Part shown: positions 1 through 10,211 of the stretch, piece after piece
Numbering within the stretch: the stretch's first letter is position 1
How the letters are laid out: each line of letters opens with the position of its first letter
Source: Apostichopus japonicus
Lineage: Eukaryota; Echinodermata; Holothuroidea; Aspidochirotida; Stichopodidae
Length of the DNA stretch: 64,000 nt
Reading direction: 5' to 3'
Assembly: GCF_037975245.1 (NCBI RefSeq)
Contig: NC_092576.1
Span: 12,515,111 to 12,579,110 of the forward strand
Translations under genes and position numbers: made by a program
Notes under the pieces: generated by a model
The model's database searches: none
The model's input: the letters and a program-made list of their open reading frames with translations, nothing else
What the model was told of the DNA's origin: nothing

Positions 1-1
1 G

Positions 2-344
2 GTGACTGAAGGGTCTACCCAAGAAAAGGTTGTAGCTTACTTCAGTAAGGCTCTGTCTAAGACGGAAAGGAACTATTGCGTTACACGTAAGGAGCTGCTG
101 GCCATTGTTCTCTCGATCAAACACTTTCATCACTACCTCTATGGAGCCAAGTTTGTGGTTCGAACTGATCATGGCGCTTTAAGATGGCTAGTAAACTTTC
201 GTAATCCTGAGGGACAGCTAGCCCGATGGTTGGAGACTCTCTAAACATATGACTTTGACATAACACACCGACCAGGAAGAATACACGGTAACGCTGACGC
301 CCTATCAAGACGCCCCTGCAATGAATGCCGACACTGTGAAAAAT
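2..344 (+). pseudogene. pol: Ty3/gypsy RNase H domain, C-terminal part, with an in-frame stop
   Basis: The frame opens at the window edge and contains the RNase H signature of gypsy-type polymerases: YFSKALSKTERNY, then TRKELLAIV with the catalytic Glu, then RTDHGALRWL with a catalytic Asp. A TAA at 242-244 interrupts the frame. The same frame continues immediately with the end of the domain (TYDFDITHRPGR, then HGNADALSRRP with the last Asp), typical of gypsy elements just before integrase. The stop is therefore a point nonsense change inside a conserved domain, not a natural end. The first catalytic Asp lies outside the window. RNase H removes the RNA strand of the RNA/DNA hybrid during reverse transcription. 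Confidence 0.9.
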
Positions 345-394
345 CCGAAGAAAAAGAAGATCAGGCAGACAAAGCAAATCTTGCGGAGCCGACC

Positions 395-1315
395 GTGAAA
401 CAGGTGTTTGTAATAAACAGACGAAATGAGTCAGAGCCTGCTGTTGGAATTGTGGAGAAACATCAAGATATTTCACAAAGTCAACCATATTCCTGGTTCC
501 ACAGATGGACACATGCTGAGTTGCGGAAAATGCAAATTGACGACAGCGACATTGGGCCTATACTACTCTGGAAAGAAGTGCAGGATTCAAGACCGAATTG
601 GGAGCAAATAACTGCAGGCAGTCCGGCCTTAAAAAACTATTGGAGCCAATGGGATCGCTTACTTCTTAAAGGGGGTGTACTCTATCGTAAATTTGAGACG
701 GACGCGGGAGATAGCGAACTTCATCAGCTGGTAGTCCCAAAAGAAATTCAAGAAGAAATCCTGGATAAGTCCCATAACCATAGGCTTTCAGGCCATTTTA
801 TGACGAAGAAGACTCTTAAACGTATCCGAGAACTGTATTACTGGAGTGGTTATAGGGGCCACGTGGAGAAATGGTGTAAGAGCTGTGACGCATGCGCTTC
901 ACGAAAGGGCCCTAGGAAAAAGGCCAATGCATCCTTAAAGCAGTATGGCGCCGGACACGTACTACAACGTTGCGCCATGGATATCATGGGACCACTCCCA
1001 GTATCGAGTCGGGGTAATCGGTACGTCGTTGTCATAGCTGATTATTTCACAAAATGGACAGAAGCATTTGCGATAGCCGACATGGAAGCCGAAACTGTCG
1101 CCAGGGTACTGGTTGAAGAGTTTATCTGCAGGTTTGGTGTCCCCGAAGAACTTCACACTGATCAGGGCCGACAATTTGAATCCGAACTATTCCAACATAT
1201 GTGTCGACTGTTAGACATTCACAAGACAAGGACGACACCGTTCCATCCACAATCCGACGGGATGGTGGAGCGATTTAATCGGACCCTAGAAGATATGCTC
1301 TCCCTCTTGTTGTAA
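395..1315 (+). pseudogene. pol: Ty3/gypsy integrase: zinc-binding region and catalytic core
   Basis: This is the same frame as the RNase H piece; the ATG at 395 is only the first Met after the stop. About 120-170 residues in, an H-x-H...WCKSCDAC arrangement matches the HHCC zinc-binding domain of retroviral-type integrases. The DDE core follows: Asp in CAMDIMGPLP, Asp in HTDQGRQFES, and Glu in SDGMVERFNRTLED, with expected spacing. Integrase joins element cDNA to host DNA. The frame ends at TAA 1313-1315, but the expected next block (SDNQKDWDAWLPYLL) follows at once in another frame (codons from 1312), so a frameshift near 1305-1312 breaks the protein. The core residues are all present; the copy is only recently disabled or slightly eroded. 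Confidence 0.9.
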
Positions 1316-1905
1316 GTGACAATCAGAAAGACTGGGATGCGTGGCTGCCGTACCTGTTAATGGCTTATCGCTCCGCGGAGCATGAAAGCACCGGGTTTTC
1401 ACCGGCTGAAATCATGCTGGGAAGGATGGTTACCTTGCCGTTAAGCGCCCAACTCCCCAGGCTACCCGACGAGACGGACAGTCCCCGTAAGCCTACCCCT
1501 AAATATGTACTGGAGTTAGATAAGACCATGCACAGAATACATGAGATTGCAAGAGGGAAGCTAAAACTAGCCAGTGATAAACAAAGGAAGTTTCACGATA
1601 AAGGTGCATACAACCAGGAGTTTACTCAGGGGGATTTGATATGGCTGCTAAACACCAAGAGGAAAAGAGGGATTTCCCCTAAACTCCAGAAACGTTGGGA
1701 CGGGCCAGGAAAAATTCTGAAGAAACTCTCAGATGTCATATATCGTGTTAAAATGCGACCTAAGAAGAAACCGCAGGTAGTTCATCACAACCGTCTGAAG
1801 CCTTATATCGGAGAGGATCCGCCCCTGTGGTTGTTACGGAAGCCTTCGATCAGCGAAGCTCCTCAGCAAACGGTCACCGAGGTGGAAAATCTACAAAAAC
1901 AGTAG
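1316..1905 (+). pseudogene. pol: Ty3/gypsy integrase C-terminal region
   Basis: After the frameshift near 1312 the reading continues to TAG at 1903-1905. It gives the end of the core (LMAYRSAEHESTGFSPAEIM, a block shared by gypsy integrases), a basic linker, and a C-terminal module with GDLIWLLNTKRKRG, LQKRWDGPGKILKKLSDVIY and VVHHNRLKPYIG. This last block is the small beta-barrel (GPY/F-like) domain common at the end of gypsy and gammaretroviral integrases. No chromodomain is visible after it, so the element is not a chromovirus. Read alone, the first Met is at 1360, but that is not a natural start. Confidence 0.85.
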
Positions 1906-2065
1906 CGTCGACGCGTTGGCCTTACGTAAGATAATACCACCGCGGATCTCCTTGTTGACTGCCATAGTGGTTTTATCTTTCCTCCACCGTGGCATGAAAA
2001 ACAAAACATCGGACACTATGCCGTACACTAGTTTCAGCTAGATCTTCCACACAGTCATTTCCGGG

Positions 2066-2677
2066 TTGCATCTTCATCAGGAACAACTAAAAATGTCTCA
2101 CTTATACGAAGCCGAATTCAAGTGCAGAGACTGTAAAAGACGTTACTCTGATCTCAGTGAACTGAAACGTCATTATGCGGAGAAACACGGGGACGGCAGG
2201 AAACTCTTTAGATGTGAAGAATGTGATTATTCGTCTAATAAGAAGGCCGACGTGGTTCGACATAAGAGTAGTCGCCATAAATCGGAAGACACCAGGCAGG
2301 TCAGCCTAGGCTTAAAGGAACCTAACGAGCCTAGTACCTCCAAACCTCGATCTCCACCTAGGGTCCAGCGGCCAGATTGGCCTACACTTCAGACTATCGT
2401 TGGATCACCCCATTCGGCTACGGAGTTTCAGCAAGAAAACCATTTGGACGAAGCTATCGAGCAGAGGGACACTCCCCCAACACCAGTGGTAACCCCACTC
2501 AGAAGAAGCCTGTCTCAGCCGAACGACGGAGACCAGACCCGCAAGGTACTAAAAAAGGCCATAGAAGATGCGAATAGACCGATGGTGGGTAATAACGACG
2601 ACAGACAACCAAAGGAGAGGATTTCAACGGTGGTACTCCAGGATGGGAGGATCTACGTAACTGTAGAGAAATTTTAA
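2066..2677 (+). CDS. Two-C2H2-zinc-finger protein encoded by the retrotransposon (extra 3' ORF)
   Basis: An intact 203-residue ORF lies 160 bases after integrase on the same strand. Near the N-terminus are two C2H2 fingers in tandem: CRDC followed by 12 residues and HYAEKH, then CEECDYSSNKKADVVRHKSSRH, each C-x2-C-x12-H-x4-H. The rest is a Pro/Ser/Thr/charged tail that looks disordered. A second Met ten residues in (2093) could be the true start. Gypsy elements often have an env-like ORF here, but this one has no signal peptide or membrane segment. The fingers suggest nucleic-acid binding, possibly nucleocapsid-like or regulatory; the function is inference. It is intact although pol is broken. 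Confidence 0.75.
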   Translation: MHLHQEQLKMSHLYEAEFKCRDCKRRYSDLSELKRHYAEKHGDGRKLFRCEECDYSSNKKADVVRHKSSRHKSEDTRQVSLGLKEPNEPSTSKPRSPPRVQRPDWPTLQTIVGSPHSATEFQQENHLDEAIEQRDTPPTPVVTPLRRSLSQPNDGDQTRKVLKKAIEDANRPMVGNNDDRQPKERISTVVLQDGRIYVTVEKF

Positions 2678-3321
2678 AGACAACCAACCCTTCAGCGAAA
2701 CGAACTTTCAGTTACTTTGTAAATAATTTCTTTCTATTCTATATACCGGAGAGAACATTCTATATACATGGTTTCGTAACCTGTAATTTTCTGTGGACGC
2801 TTATTCCGTTTTGAATGATTAGCGAAATTATCGCCGGGAACGAAGTTAACCAGACCCATCACGGATAATTGTTTCAAAACGTTGTTTCTTTGTATGGACA
2901 CATGTATTCTCGTTACTTAAATTTATTTTTACTTGGACAACATTTGTGTCACAGCATTTTGTTTTTGTTTATTGAACAAAAGTGGATAATTATGTGCTTT
3001 TTGAACGGACACTTCGTATTTTTATGTTTAACATTTTACTTACGGACCCTCTTTCACTACCTTCTTTATGTTCTTATCAAACGTAAGTTGATTTTCTTTT
3101 CATGCTTTTCGTGCTATTTTTGGTAAACAATGTACTGTAACTAGGAGTTACTCAAGCTGAAACGATTGGTTCTTAAACTCATACGTTCTTGCCCTCACTT
3201 TACATTGTAAATTAAGTGATTTGTTTTAAGAGGAACCAATTTTTAATTAATTGTTGTATTGTTAGTTAGTTTTTTGGGTATAGAAAATGCGAGGACGCAT
3301 TTGTAGCTCGGGTGGGGGAAA
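2678..3321 (+). other. AT-rich untranslated spacer ending in a polypurine tract
   Basis: Between the zinc-finger ORF and the LTR there are about 640 bases with no convincing gene. A Phe/Leu-rich frame at 2869-3126 is what T-rich DNA encodes by chance. The end, about 3309-3321 (GGGTGGGGGAAA), is a purine run directly before the LTR start, as expected for the plus-strand primer used in reverse transcription. Confidence 0.6.
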
Positions 3322-3510
3322 TGTAGCGGAAAGCTACGACTTTTCCTTAGTGAGATACGTTTCGCTCCCTCAGGGGTAACATCTGTTGCGCTCCGCGGAG
3401 GTAACGAGAGATGTTTATCCGGAACAGGAACTGATTACGTAATTTTGCTATATCGATGTATTCCCGTGACTGGCATAGGCAGGCACGGCGGTGGGTGTGT
3501 GAGGCGATCC

Positions 3511-3556
3511 CATTGGTCGCAACTCACCGTAGTTATATATAAAGCAGTCCCTGATT
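3511..3556 (+). promoter_or_regulatory. Putative LTR core promoter (CCAAT-type and TATA boxes)
   Basis: ATTGG motifs (inverted CCAAT) occur near 3512 and 3553, and TATATATAAA lies at 3534-3543. Within an LTR this would mark the U3 promoter, with transcription starting roughly 25-30 bases downstream. This rests on motif recognition only. Confidence 0.5.
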
Positions 3557-3780
3557 GGTCTAAGCCTTTTTTTTTTACAGTTTATGTACGGACGTGTGTA
3601 AACGGGGGTTATTTCCGGGGTATTTAATGCAGGGTTCTTTCGTAAATGAGTGAGTCAGAGGGTCGGAGAGTCGGTCGAGTGCAAGACGAGGAACTTTCCT
3701 TCCGGCCGCTCGTGGTAAAGCCTTTGATATTTGCTAAGTCCAAACAAATGTGTTTAAGCATTTTAGAGTGCCCGCATCTC

Positions 3781-3970
3781 TGCGCTGCCCGAGTCCAGCG
3801 GATTGCCCGACCCCTGCGCTGCCCGAGTCCAGCGGATTGCCCGACACCTGCGCTGCCCGAGTCCAGCGGATTGCCCGACCCCTGCGCTGCCCGAGTCCAG
3901 CGGATTGCCCGACACCTGCGCTGCCCGAGTCAAGCGGAATGCCCGAAGCCTGTGCTGCCCGACACCGGTG
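3781..3970 (+). repeat. 34-bp GC-rich minisatellite inside the LTR
   Basis: The word TGCGCTGCCC recurs at 3781, 3815, 3849, 3883 and 3917, and as TGTGCTGCCC at 3951, exactly 34 bases apart. Each unit carries GAGTCCAGCGGATTGCCCGA with few changes; the last units are degenerate. As 34 is not a multiple of three, each copy shifts frame, which explains the overlapping open frames here in all three phases. They are not judged to be genes. Confidence 0.9.
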
Positions 3971-4260
3971 GATTGCAGACGTCTAGACTGCCCGACCCTT
4001 GCGCAGCCCAGTCTAACTTAGCCATGTTTATCATTGGGTTGTGCCCGACCCCAGTGCGTTATATTGGGCAAATGTAAATATTGTATTATACGCTGTAGAT
4101 GTAGAACGAGATGAGAAATTATACTTTTATTAATCTTACAACTCTGGTGTCTGCCTCCTGATTTAGAGTTAATCTGTACCCGTCCCCCATCTACCTCCCC
4201 TACTCTCCTCCAGTTGGTTTCGAGACAGGTTTTACACTACCAGACGTTGGCGGCGTTACA

Positions 4261-5041
4261 ATATATTTAAGTTTGCCATGTTTGAGATAAATAGACCTCA
4301 GTCAGCTACAATGGATATATTCTTCAGATTCACAGGCATAAGTATGTGTATATGTGTATATCTGTGTAGCGCTTTGTATATGGCATGCTCCAGATCTCTA
4401 AGCAGTGTATTCACTCATACTATAAGGTTTTACGGTTTATTTATTTACTTTAAAAAAGGAGTTTTGAACAAGTTTTGTTTGCCTCTTTATTTTTATCTAT
4501 TTTCTTAACTTCATATTTCACGGTAACAGTTCCACGAAATCGTTTTACTATGCCTCTTACATCAACTTTTTTTTTCAGGAAGCCTACATTCGTGTGCTCA
4601 ACGCAATGCTGTGACCGTTCAACTATGGTACCCTATTGTTCATAATCTGGGATTACTCGAGTCATACAGGAAGGTTCGGAGGGAACAAAAGCTGGGAAAA
4701 GGTACAAGAGTCGATTTCCTGATTTTGAAAAGGTCAAAACCAATGACACAATGGCCGTTACTTCAATGCCGGCTAAACATATACCGGTTATAACATCATG
4801 GCGACAATACACAATACGATTGATCGGTGGTGCCTGCCTTCGAAATTTGGCGCATGTCAAGTGTGTGTCGTTGAACCCACAATCGGTTGCAACAAAACGT
4901 TGACAGTATCGTAACACTTGATTGATCTAAATTTTGATTTCGCTTTTATAACTAAGACACGGCTAAAGCTAAGCAATAGTTTAACTAGGAATGGGTTGTG
5001 CCCCCCCCCCCCGGGTAACACCACGAAACAAAGAAAGATGT
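4261..5041. other. No gene recognised between the LTR and a LINE fragment
   Basis: AT-rich sequence with only short chance frames. It contains a poly-T run near 4568 and a poly-C run at about 5000-5013. Nothing else could be supported. Confidence 0.5.
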
Positions 5042-6138
5042 GACAGGCGTGGTGGTGGAACTGCAATCATCCATCGATCATCTTACCATCTAAAAGACAT
5101 CTACGGTTTATTTCATCAAACATCCTTTGAATTCCAGCTGTTTTCAGTATACAAGTCGAGTCCATTGGTAAGCTCTGTAATTTGCACACCTCCAATTTAC
5201 CTTCTTGTAAACGATGACCCATTTTTCAGCGAATTTGGGTCATACTTGGGTCATACGATGCTTCATCGGTGAGTTAACTACTATTCAGGGGAAGCTTATA
5301 ATATGTGGTGATTTCATTATACATGTTGATCAGCCAATGGACCCCGTGGTCGTACATTTTCTGGACATACTCGACTCTTACAATCTACAACAAAATGTCG
5401 TTGGGAGAACGCATACTGGTGGCAACACTCTTGATTTTGTTCCCACAAGACAGAATGAACGTTTTCTGCTTTCTTGCCATAGTATTCTTGAAACTGTTAT
5501 CGCTGATCCCCATACCATTACGTTTGATATCTGCGGTAAGCTATCACCAGTGAGATCCAGAAAGAGATATGTGCGAGATTTCCGTAAACTGGACATGATC
5601 ACCTTCAATTGTATAAAAGGCAAAAAAAAAAAAAAAAGTATAAAAGGCATAAATAAAAGTCGTAGGTGTTATTTTATGTGTAATAGAACAACAGAATTTT
5701 TAAGATCGTATAGTTTTACAACAGCATTTCAACACGCAAATACATTGTTTAGTCAGTGATCTAGGACGTTATTTCAAAATGTAAATGTTGACTTAAGGAA
5801 GAGCATTGCTTCGTTCTAAAACAATCGAATTCCTCCTATGATTGAATTCCGCCTCAAGTTCGACATTGCTTAATTTAACATTATAGCGATGCATCTATCG
5901 CTCGTGATAAAGGGTAATGGATATCTATAATTAGCATCATTAGTATAACTATAATTAACCGGGAATGTTATTATAGAAAGCAATTACTGGATGCAATCGA
6001 ATATTCCGTATTCTTGTTAACTTAGCTTGAATTACGGTTTATGCAATGAACCCTACAGTAGTTGAAATGTCAACTTTCATAATTATTTAATAGTAACGTT
6101 TATGAGCCATATGTGTAAATCGGTTTTCATACGAGCTG

Positions 6139-6140
<2 letters not shown>
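5042..6140 (+). pseudogene. Internally deleted CR1/L2-like LINE endonuclease fragment, copy 1
   Basis: Translated pieces resemble the apurinic-type endonuclease domain of CR1/L2-group LINEs: RRGGGTAIIHRSSYHL near 5053, then in another frame GKLIICGDFIIHVDQP, LLDSYNLQQNVV-like and THTGGNTLDFVPTRQNE. The catalytic Asp of GDF-I-H is present. The final DH motif reads DPH here and DH in copy 2. Several frameshifts separate the pieces. After about 5620 the coding sequence stops at an A-run and is followed by about 500 bases of non-coding 3' sequence running into a TA tract. The same truncated structure at 12688-14543 indicates a dispersed deletion-derivative family. Confidence 0.75.
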
Positions 6141-6205
<65 letters not shown>

Positions 6206-6215
6206 TTATATATAT
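6141..6215. repeat. (TA)n microsatellite
   Basis: Nearly pure TA dinucleotides with a few interruptions. It lies at the 3' end of LINE fragment copy 1, as another TA tract does for copy 2, so the tract may be part of the family's 3' end. Confidence 0.95.
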
Positions 6216-8036
6216 GTATGTTTGTGTATACATCCCTGAAAATCATACGGTAGCTACATGTTGTATATTGTTATACAATTTATGAAATAAAATCAGAACC
6301 AATAATCATACAGAACTTATGTTGTATTTCTTTGTCAGTAGCTACTCTATTTTCTACTTAAAGGTCTTCATTCAGGAACTGTTGAGAATTAAATATATTC
6401 ACCACTTGACACTTTTATTGTTCATTCCACGTCTCAAAATTCTGTTTGAAGAACTGTGTGTGAGTACGTGATATGTTTTCTTTTCTATACAACAGACTTG
6501 TACCACGAGCACATCGTAATGAGTAAATAGTACATATAGAATTCTATGTTTTTACGAGTAGAATTCGAGTTCTCTATGAACACGTTTATGAGTACTTCAT
6601 CTTGTAGTAACATCTGTGTGGCTACTATATATTACAATATCCTATAAGTAAGAGTTCGCGTACAAAACAGCCATTGACTCGAGTACAACTTGATGAGTAA
6701 TAGTTCAAACAGAATTCTAGTTGATATGAGCACGAGTAGGATTTGAGGGCTCCATAAAAACACGATTAATACACTGTGTACTTAATTTTGTCGTCGTATA
6801 TTTGTAGGGTTATACCACAAGTACAGGTAACTATACCAGAAGAGTATACGAGTATTATGGTGCAGAATCACAATACAAGTCTGTTGTACAGTCTAAGCTT
6901 GACAGGCTTGTTAAAAATAGATTACAATAACTATGTCAGTTTGTTGAAGAAAATGTTGAAATCAAATCATGAAACGGAAGGAGAACTACCGCATGCATGC
7001 CATCTGAATTACTTTCGATTCTCTTTTGTTTAATGTTCTAAAATAACATTTTACATAGAGAACAGACAAAACGTGTCTTCAATAGCTATGGGAACATTAT
7101 TACGATGCCATGGTGCAATGCATGGGTCAAGGGGAGCAAGAGGGGGGAAGATAAGGAGGGGAAGGAGGGTAAAGAGAAGAAGGATGGGAAAGGTGCAGGA
7201 GGACAAAGAACTAAAGTGTAATTCATTGGCAAATTTATTTGATCATGCTGCGTGTTACATCAAACGTCTTCGTGTCACACTTTGCACTAGATAAGTGACA
7301 GCATATTGTCGGTTACGTTAAAGACGTGTTAACTTCTAATGTGATATGCAGTTGCAAGTTTCCTAACTCTTCTCTTTTGCATCTGAAGGGAGAACTGAAA
7401 GTGGGGGTATGACAGCTTGCAAGATAGGATACTTTGTCGGGGCGTCTGGCATTTCCATTATGGTTTAAACCCCTGTACGTCTTATAGGGTAAGACATCTT
7501 TGTGGTATAAGCAAACCACTGCTCACTGCATGGAAAGTTATTCAAAGTTCCCTAATTTAGTCACTCAGTCTTCTAATATTTTGGTAAAGACGTGCAAATA
7601 AGCGTGAAAGTGCCGCACATTTGCAGTGTGAGAAACGTTGCCGTTTCATCTACCGTAAATAGTAGCTATAAACCACTAATATCTCTCTTATAACAGCCTG
7701 CGAAACAGACACCCGTCAAGCAAGAAAAAAATAAAGGTTAAAATGATGAATTAACTATAAAACATGCTAATTACGATGTTGTTTCTACGGACTTATAGGA
7801 GCTATAGTCGCTTGTCTTATCGTTACAAATAAACCCCACTATGCACGTTTTTCTTCTGAAAAGCCGGAGTACGTAAATGGCCGCCTGGACTTTTCGCAAA
7901 GATAGTTATATGACCAATATTTCCATGACTTTTTCAGACAATGAATGACTTAACATTTACCTAACCGTTACTAGCGTTCAAAGAAGCATAGTCGTGCCAT
8001 ACCGGAGAGCGCGGTAAAGAAATACTTTAAAGAAAA
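6216..8036. other. Intergenic; one old direct repeat, no gene recognised
   Basis: Around 6500-6600 and 6680-6775 two diverged segments share the order of words GTAC...ATGAGTAA.AGT, AGAATTCTA, ACGAGTAG, TTTGAG/TTCGAG, CTC.AT.AA.ACACG, about 180 bases apart. 7115-7200 is strongly purine-rich. The remaining open frames are short and lack recognisable motifs. Confidence 0.45.
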
Positions 8037-8206
8037 AGTGGCCCAGGAAAGAACCTGGGCACGAAACCAAACTACCGAACACCTGATCCGCTCTCAACCC
8101 CAGTCCCCTTGCATGGGGACTGTGTGATCATCGTCGGGTGTGTATCACGATTCCCCTCGAAAGAGAACATATACTACAATGATCTTAGCCAAAAGAAATG
8201 CACACT
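8037..8206 (-). ncRNA. U2 snRNA-like sequence (gene or pseudogene)
   Basis: On the minus strand the 5' part reads CTTTTGGCTAAGATCA, then TGTAGTAT, then TGTTCT. This matches the start of U2 snRNA: the 3' half of stem I, the GTAGTA branch-point recognition sequence, and the following TGTTCT. Two strong hairpins follow, at 8101-8122 (CAGTCCCC stem) and 8041-8060 (GCCCAGG stem), in the places of U2 stems III and IV, and then a TTTTT. The length, about 170 nt, is close to U2 (about 190). However, stem I's 5' arm is altered, no clear Sm site (AUUUUUG) is seen, and the 3' half does not match canonical U2. It may be a U2-derived pseudogene, a SINE head, or a divergent variant. Confidence 0.5.
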
Positions 8207-8598
8207 GTTACACAAGTCTGTTTTTGATCCTTACATATTATTTCCCCTCAGAATCAACTATATATGATCGATGAGATGTTGTAAAATAGAACACAACCGG
8301 TCTTTCCATCTAACGGCCCTATTTTATAATAATGATTATTTGTCACTAACAATACAGCATATCGCATGGATATTAACGCCATTTTGTTTCTATAATTTTC
8401 TTTAAAAAAATATTTAGTTGAAAAACAAGATGCACATGGTTATTTTACGAGGGAATCTCCCAACCATTACTGCCATATCGCGTATTCATTTCCGTTATAT
8501 CAATCTTTATATGAATTTTTCTTTCCTTGTTACATACTTATCTATACATGTTGCTGCTTGTCAATGTTTAAAGTGACAGTTTATAGTGTAGTAGGTTT

Positions 8599-9203
8599 CC
8601 TACGCCACAGCACTAGCGGATCCAAGGGGGGCAAGGGGGGGGGGGGGCATGCCCCCCCTCCCAAAGGTGATTCAAAAAGTGTTTCCGAACATCCGCTAAA
8701 TCATATGATTGGAAATTTAAAAAATCGAGAGGAATAGCAGTGGTAGACTAGTCTAAACCTTTTCGTTTTCTGGTTTAAAATTCAATGTATGAGCATGAGG
8801 ATTTACAGTTTATCACCATTTTGCAGTTACAGGCTGGTTGTAAGAAATTTATAACCTATGAGAAATAAAACTTCTTGAGAAAGATGATCCCAACTTTGTT
8901 TTATAAATATTTTAGAAAATTACACCTGGGAAACATTTTTTTTAGAAGTAAATTAACATCACCATTGTTACACTTTTGTCGCACCAAATTGCATCTGAAG
9001 GCATTCAGCAATAGAAAATTTTCCAAAGGGGAGGGGGTCACCCCCTCCCCTTAGACCCCTCCCCCGTATCACTCTAATGCCACTTTGGCCCCTCCCAAAC
9101 AAAGGCCCTGGATCCGCCAGTGCGCCACAGGTGAGCATGTAAAGTAGACCATAGCGTTTAGTGGGAATCCTACGCCACATGTGAGCATGTAGTAAAGTAG
9201 CCC
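8599..9203 (+). repeat. Direct repeat of the hAT target region
   Basis: The sequence flanking the 8611-9122 element, rejoined across one target copy, reads CCTACGCCACAG then GTGAGCATGTAAAGTAG. A near copy, CCTACGCCACAT then GTGAGCATGTAGTAAAGTAG, lies at about 9168-9200. It serves as an uninterrupted version of the insertion site and supports the element boundaries. Confidence 0.8.
8611..9122. mobile_element. Non-autonomous hAT-type element (512 bp)
   Basis: The ends are inverted: CACTAGCGGATCCA at 8611 and, on the other strand, CACTGGCGGATCCA ending at 9122 (13 of 14 match). The flanks are an 8-bp direct duplication, CGCCACAG, at 8603-8610 and 9123-9130. An 8-bp duplication with CA...TG ends is the hAT superfamily signature. 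Long G and C runs lie just inside each end. No transposase is encoded. Confidence 0.9.
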
Positions 9204-10211
9204 GTTATGTAACAGGTTACTAATCATTTGCACTGCTAACAGACATTTACGCAAAATTACGCAAACTAAATTACGTAAACAAAAACACAAAATAATATTC
9301 AAAGGCCGGAACGAAAGTTGTTACCTTTGACATTTCACTATATATATATACCCTTTTTTGTTACGAAACGAGCAATCTGTACAAATTTCCCCTAATTCAG
9401 TCTTGGTTTTTTGATCACACGAAGTGGCTTGAGTCATCTTCAATAGAATGATTAATGTCATTCGATCAGAAAGAAGGAGTCATTGTCAATAACTATGGAG
9501 CTAAAAATACTGATGAGTTGCGAATATTACAGGACTTAGGACAATGTTAGGAGAAGGTGCGAGTTAGTTTGTCGCTTGTTTCTTATCTATCGTTAATGTC
9601 ATCGTGTATACAAAAGTAGATAGGCCTATTTCAATGTTGAATATGCAAATATGGGGTTAAGGTCAAAGGCCGTATGTTATCAATTTTTACAATATGTTTC
9701 ATTATGATAAAGAAATTCATACAACTTCATGTAAATAGTCAATTTTAAAACTGCCGGTACTTTTTCCTTGATAGAAAGTGAGCAATTTGGTGTGACAAGC
9801 TAACAGCTGTATTTGTACGGGAGATTGTACCGTATAATTGTACCAAACATGTTCCAAGGATGAACAACTTAGCAGTCTCTTTAATAACATATGTTTCTGT
9901 CTTTATAGATCGTTGTCTAATACGAGAGTTTGTCTACGAGAACGCGTATAAATAAAATAATTTCCGATGGTTTTATCGAATATAAACAGTCCTATTTAAC
10001 CCGGTAAGTCGAGAAAAAAATAAAATACGAAGGGAACGTCCAAAACGTAAATTATTTCACCTACTTAACAGGACATATGTAGCGCAGTTGTTAAGTTTAT
10101 AACCAATATCCAACTGTGATTTTTGCGATATATATTCATTTAAAGTTTTGTACAGCTGCATGGGAAAGTACGTGAGATGTCATAGCTAAACATCTGCAGA
10201 AAGTCATTTCC
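9204..10211. other. No gene or repeat recognised
   Basis: AT-rich sequence with frequent stops in all frames. A short TA run lies near 9340-9350. Nothing else could be supported. Confidence 0.45.

Larger units (their letters stand above)
1..4260 (+). mobile_element. Ty3/gypsy LTR retrotransposon, 3' portion
   Basis: The segment runs from inside RNase H to the end of a 3' LTR, so gag, protease, reverse transcriptase and the 5' LTR lie left of the window. Order seen: RNase H remainder, spacer, integrase with HHCC zinc-binding region and DDE core, integrase C-terminus, a separate two-zinc-finger ORF, an AT-rich spacer, a purine tract, and an LTR starting TGTAGCG and ending CGTTACA. RT-RNaseH-integrase order is that of Ty3/gypsy elements. 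Pol carries one in-frame stop and one frameshift, so this copy is defective. The extra zinc-finger ORF is unusual. The target duplication cannot be checked because the 5' end is missing. Confidence 0.9.
3322..4260 (+). repeat. 3' LTR of the Ty3/gypsy element
   Basis: The boundaries are predicted from sequence. A purine tract ends at 3321 and is followed by TGTAGCG; at 4254-4260 stands CGTTACA, whose complement TGTAACG matches the start at 6 of 7 bases, the short inverted TG...CA ends typical of LTRs. Inside are two inverted CCAAT boxes, a TATA-like element and a 34-bp minisatellite. The second LTR is outside the window, so the ends are not confirmed by comparison. Confidence 0.7.

Noticed and set aside
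117-512. 131-residue minus-strand frame
   Set aside because: It overlaps the recognisable RNase H-integrase reading on the plus strand and has no motif of its own.
2869-3126. 85-residue hydrophobic frame as a possible env-like protein
   Set aside because: Phe/Leu-rich composition follows from T-rich DNA; no signal peptide, cleavage site or cysteine pattern of an envelope protein.
3646-4077. 143-residue frame with Pro/Cys/Ala repeats
   Set aside because: It lies in the LTR over the 34-bp minisatellite, with equally open overlapping frames in other phases.
5214-5759. Whole 181-residue frame as an intact gene
   Set aside because: Only the part to about 5615 resembles a LINE endonuclease; the rest is read-through of an A-run and non-coding tail, and the domain's first half is in another frame.
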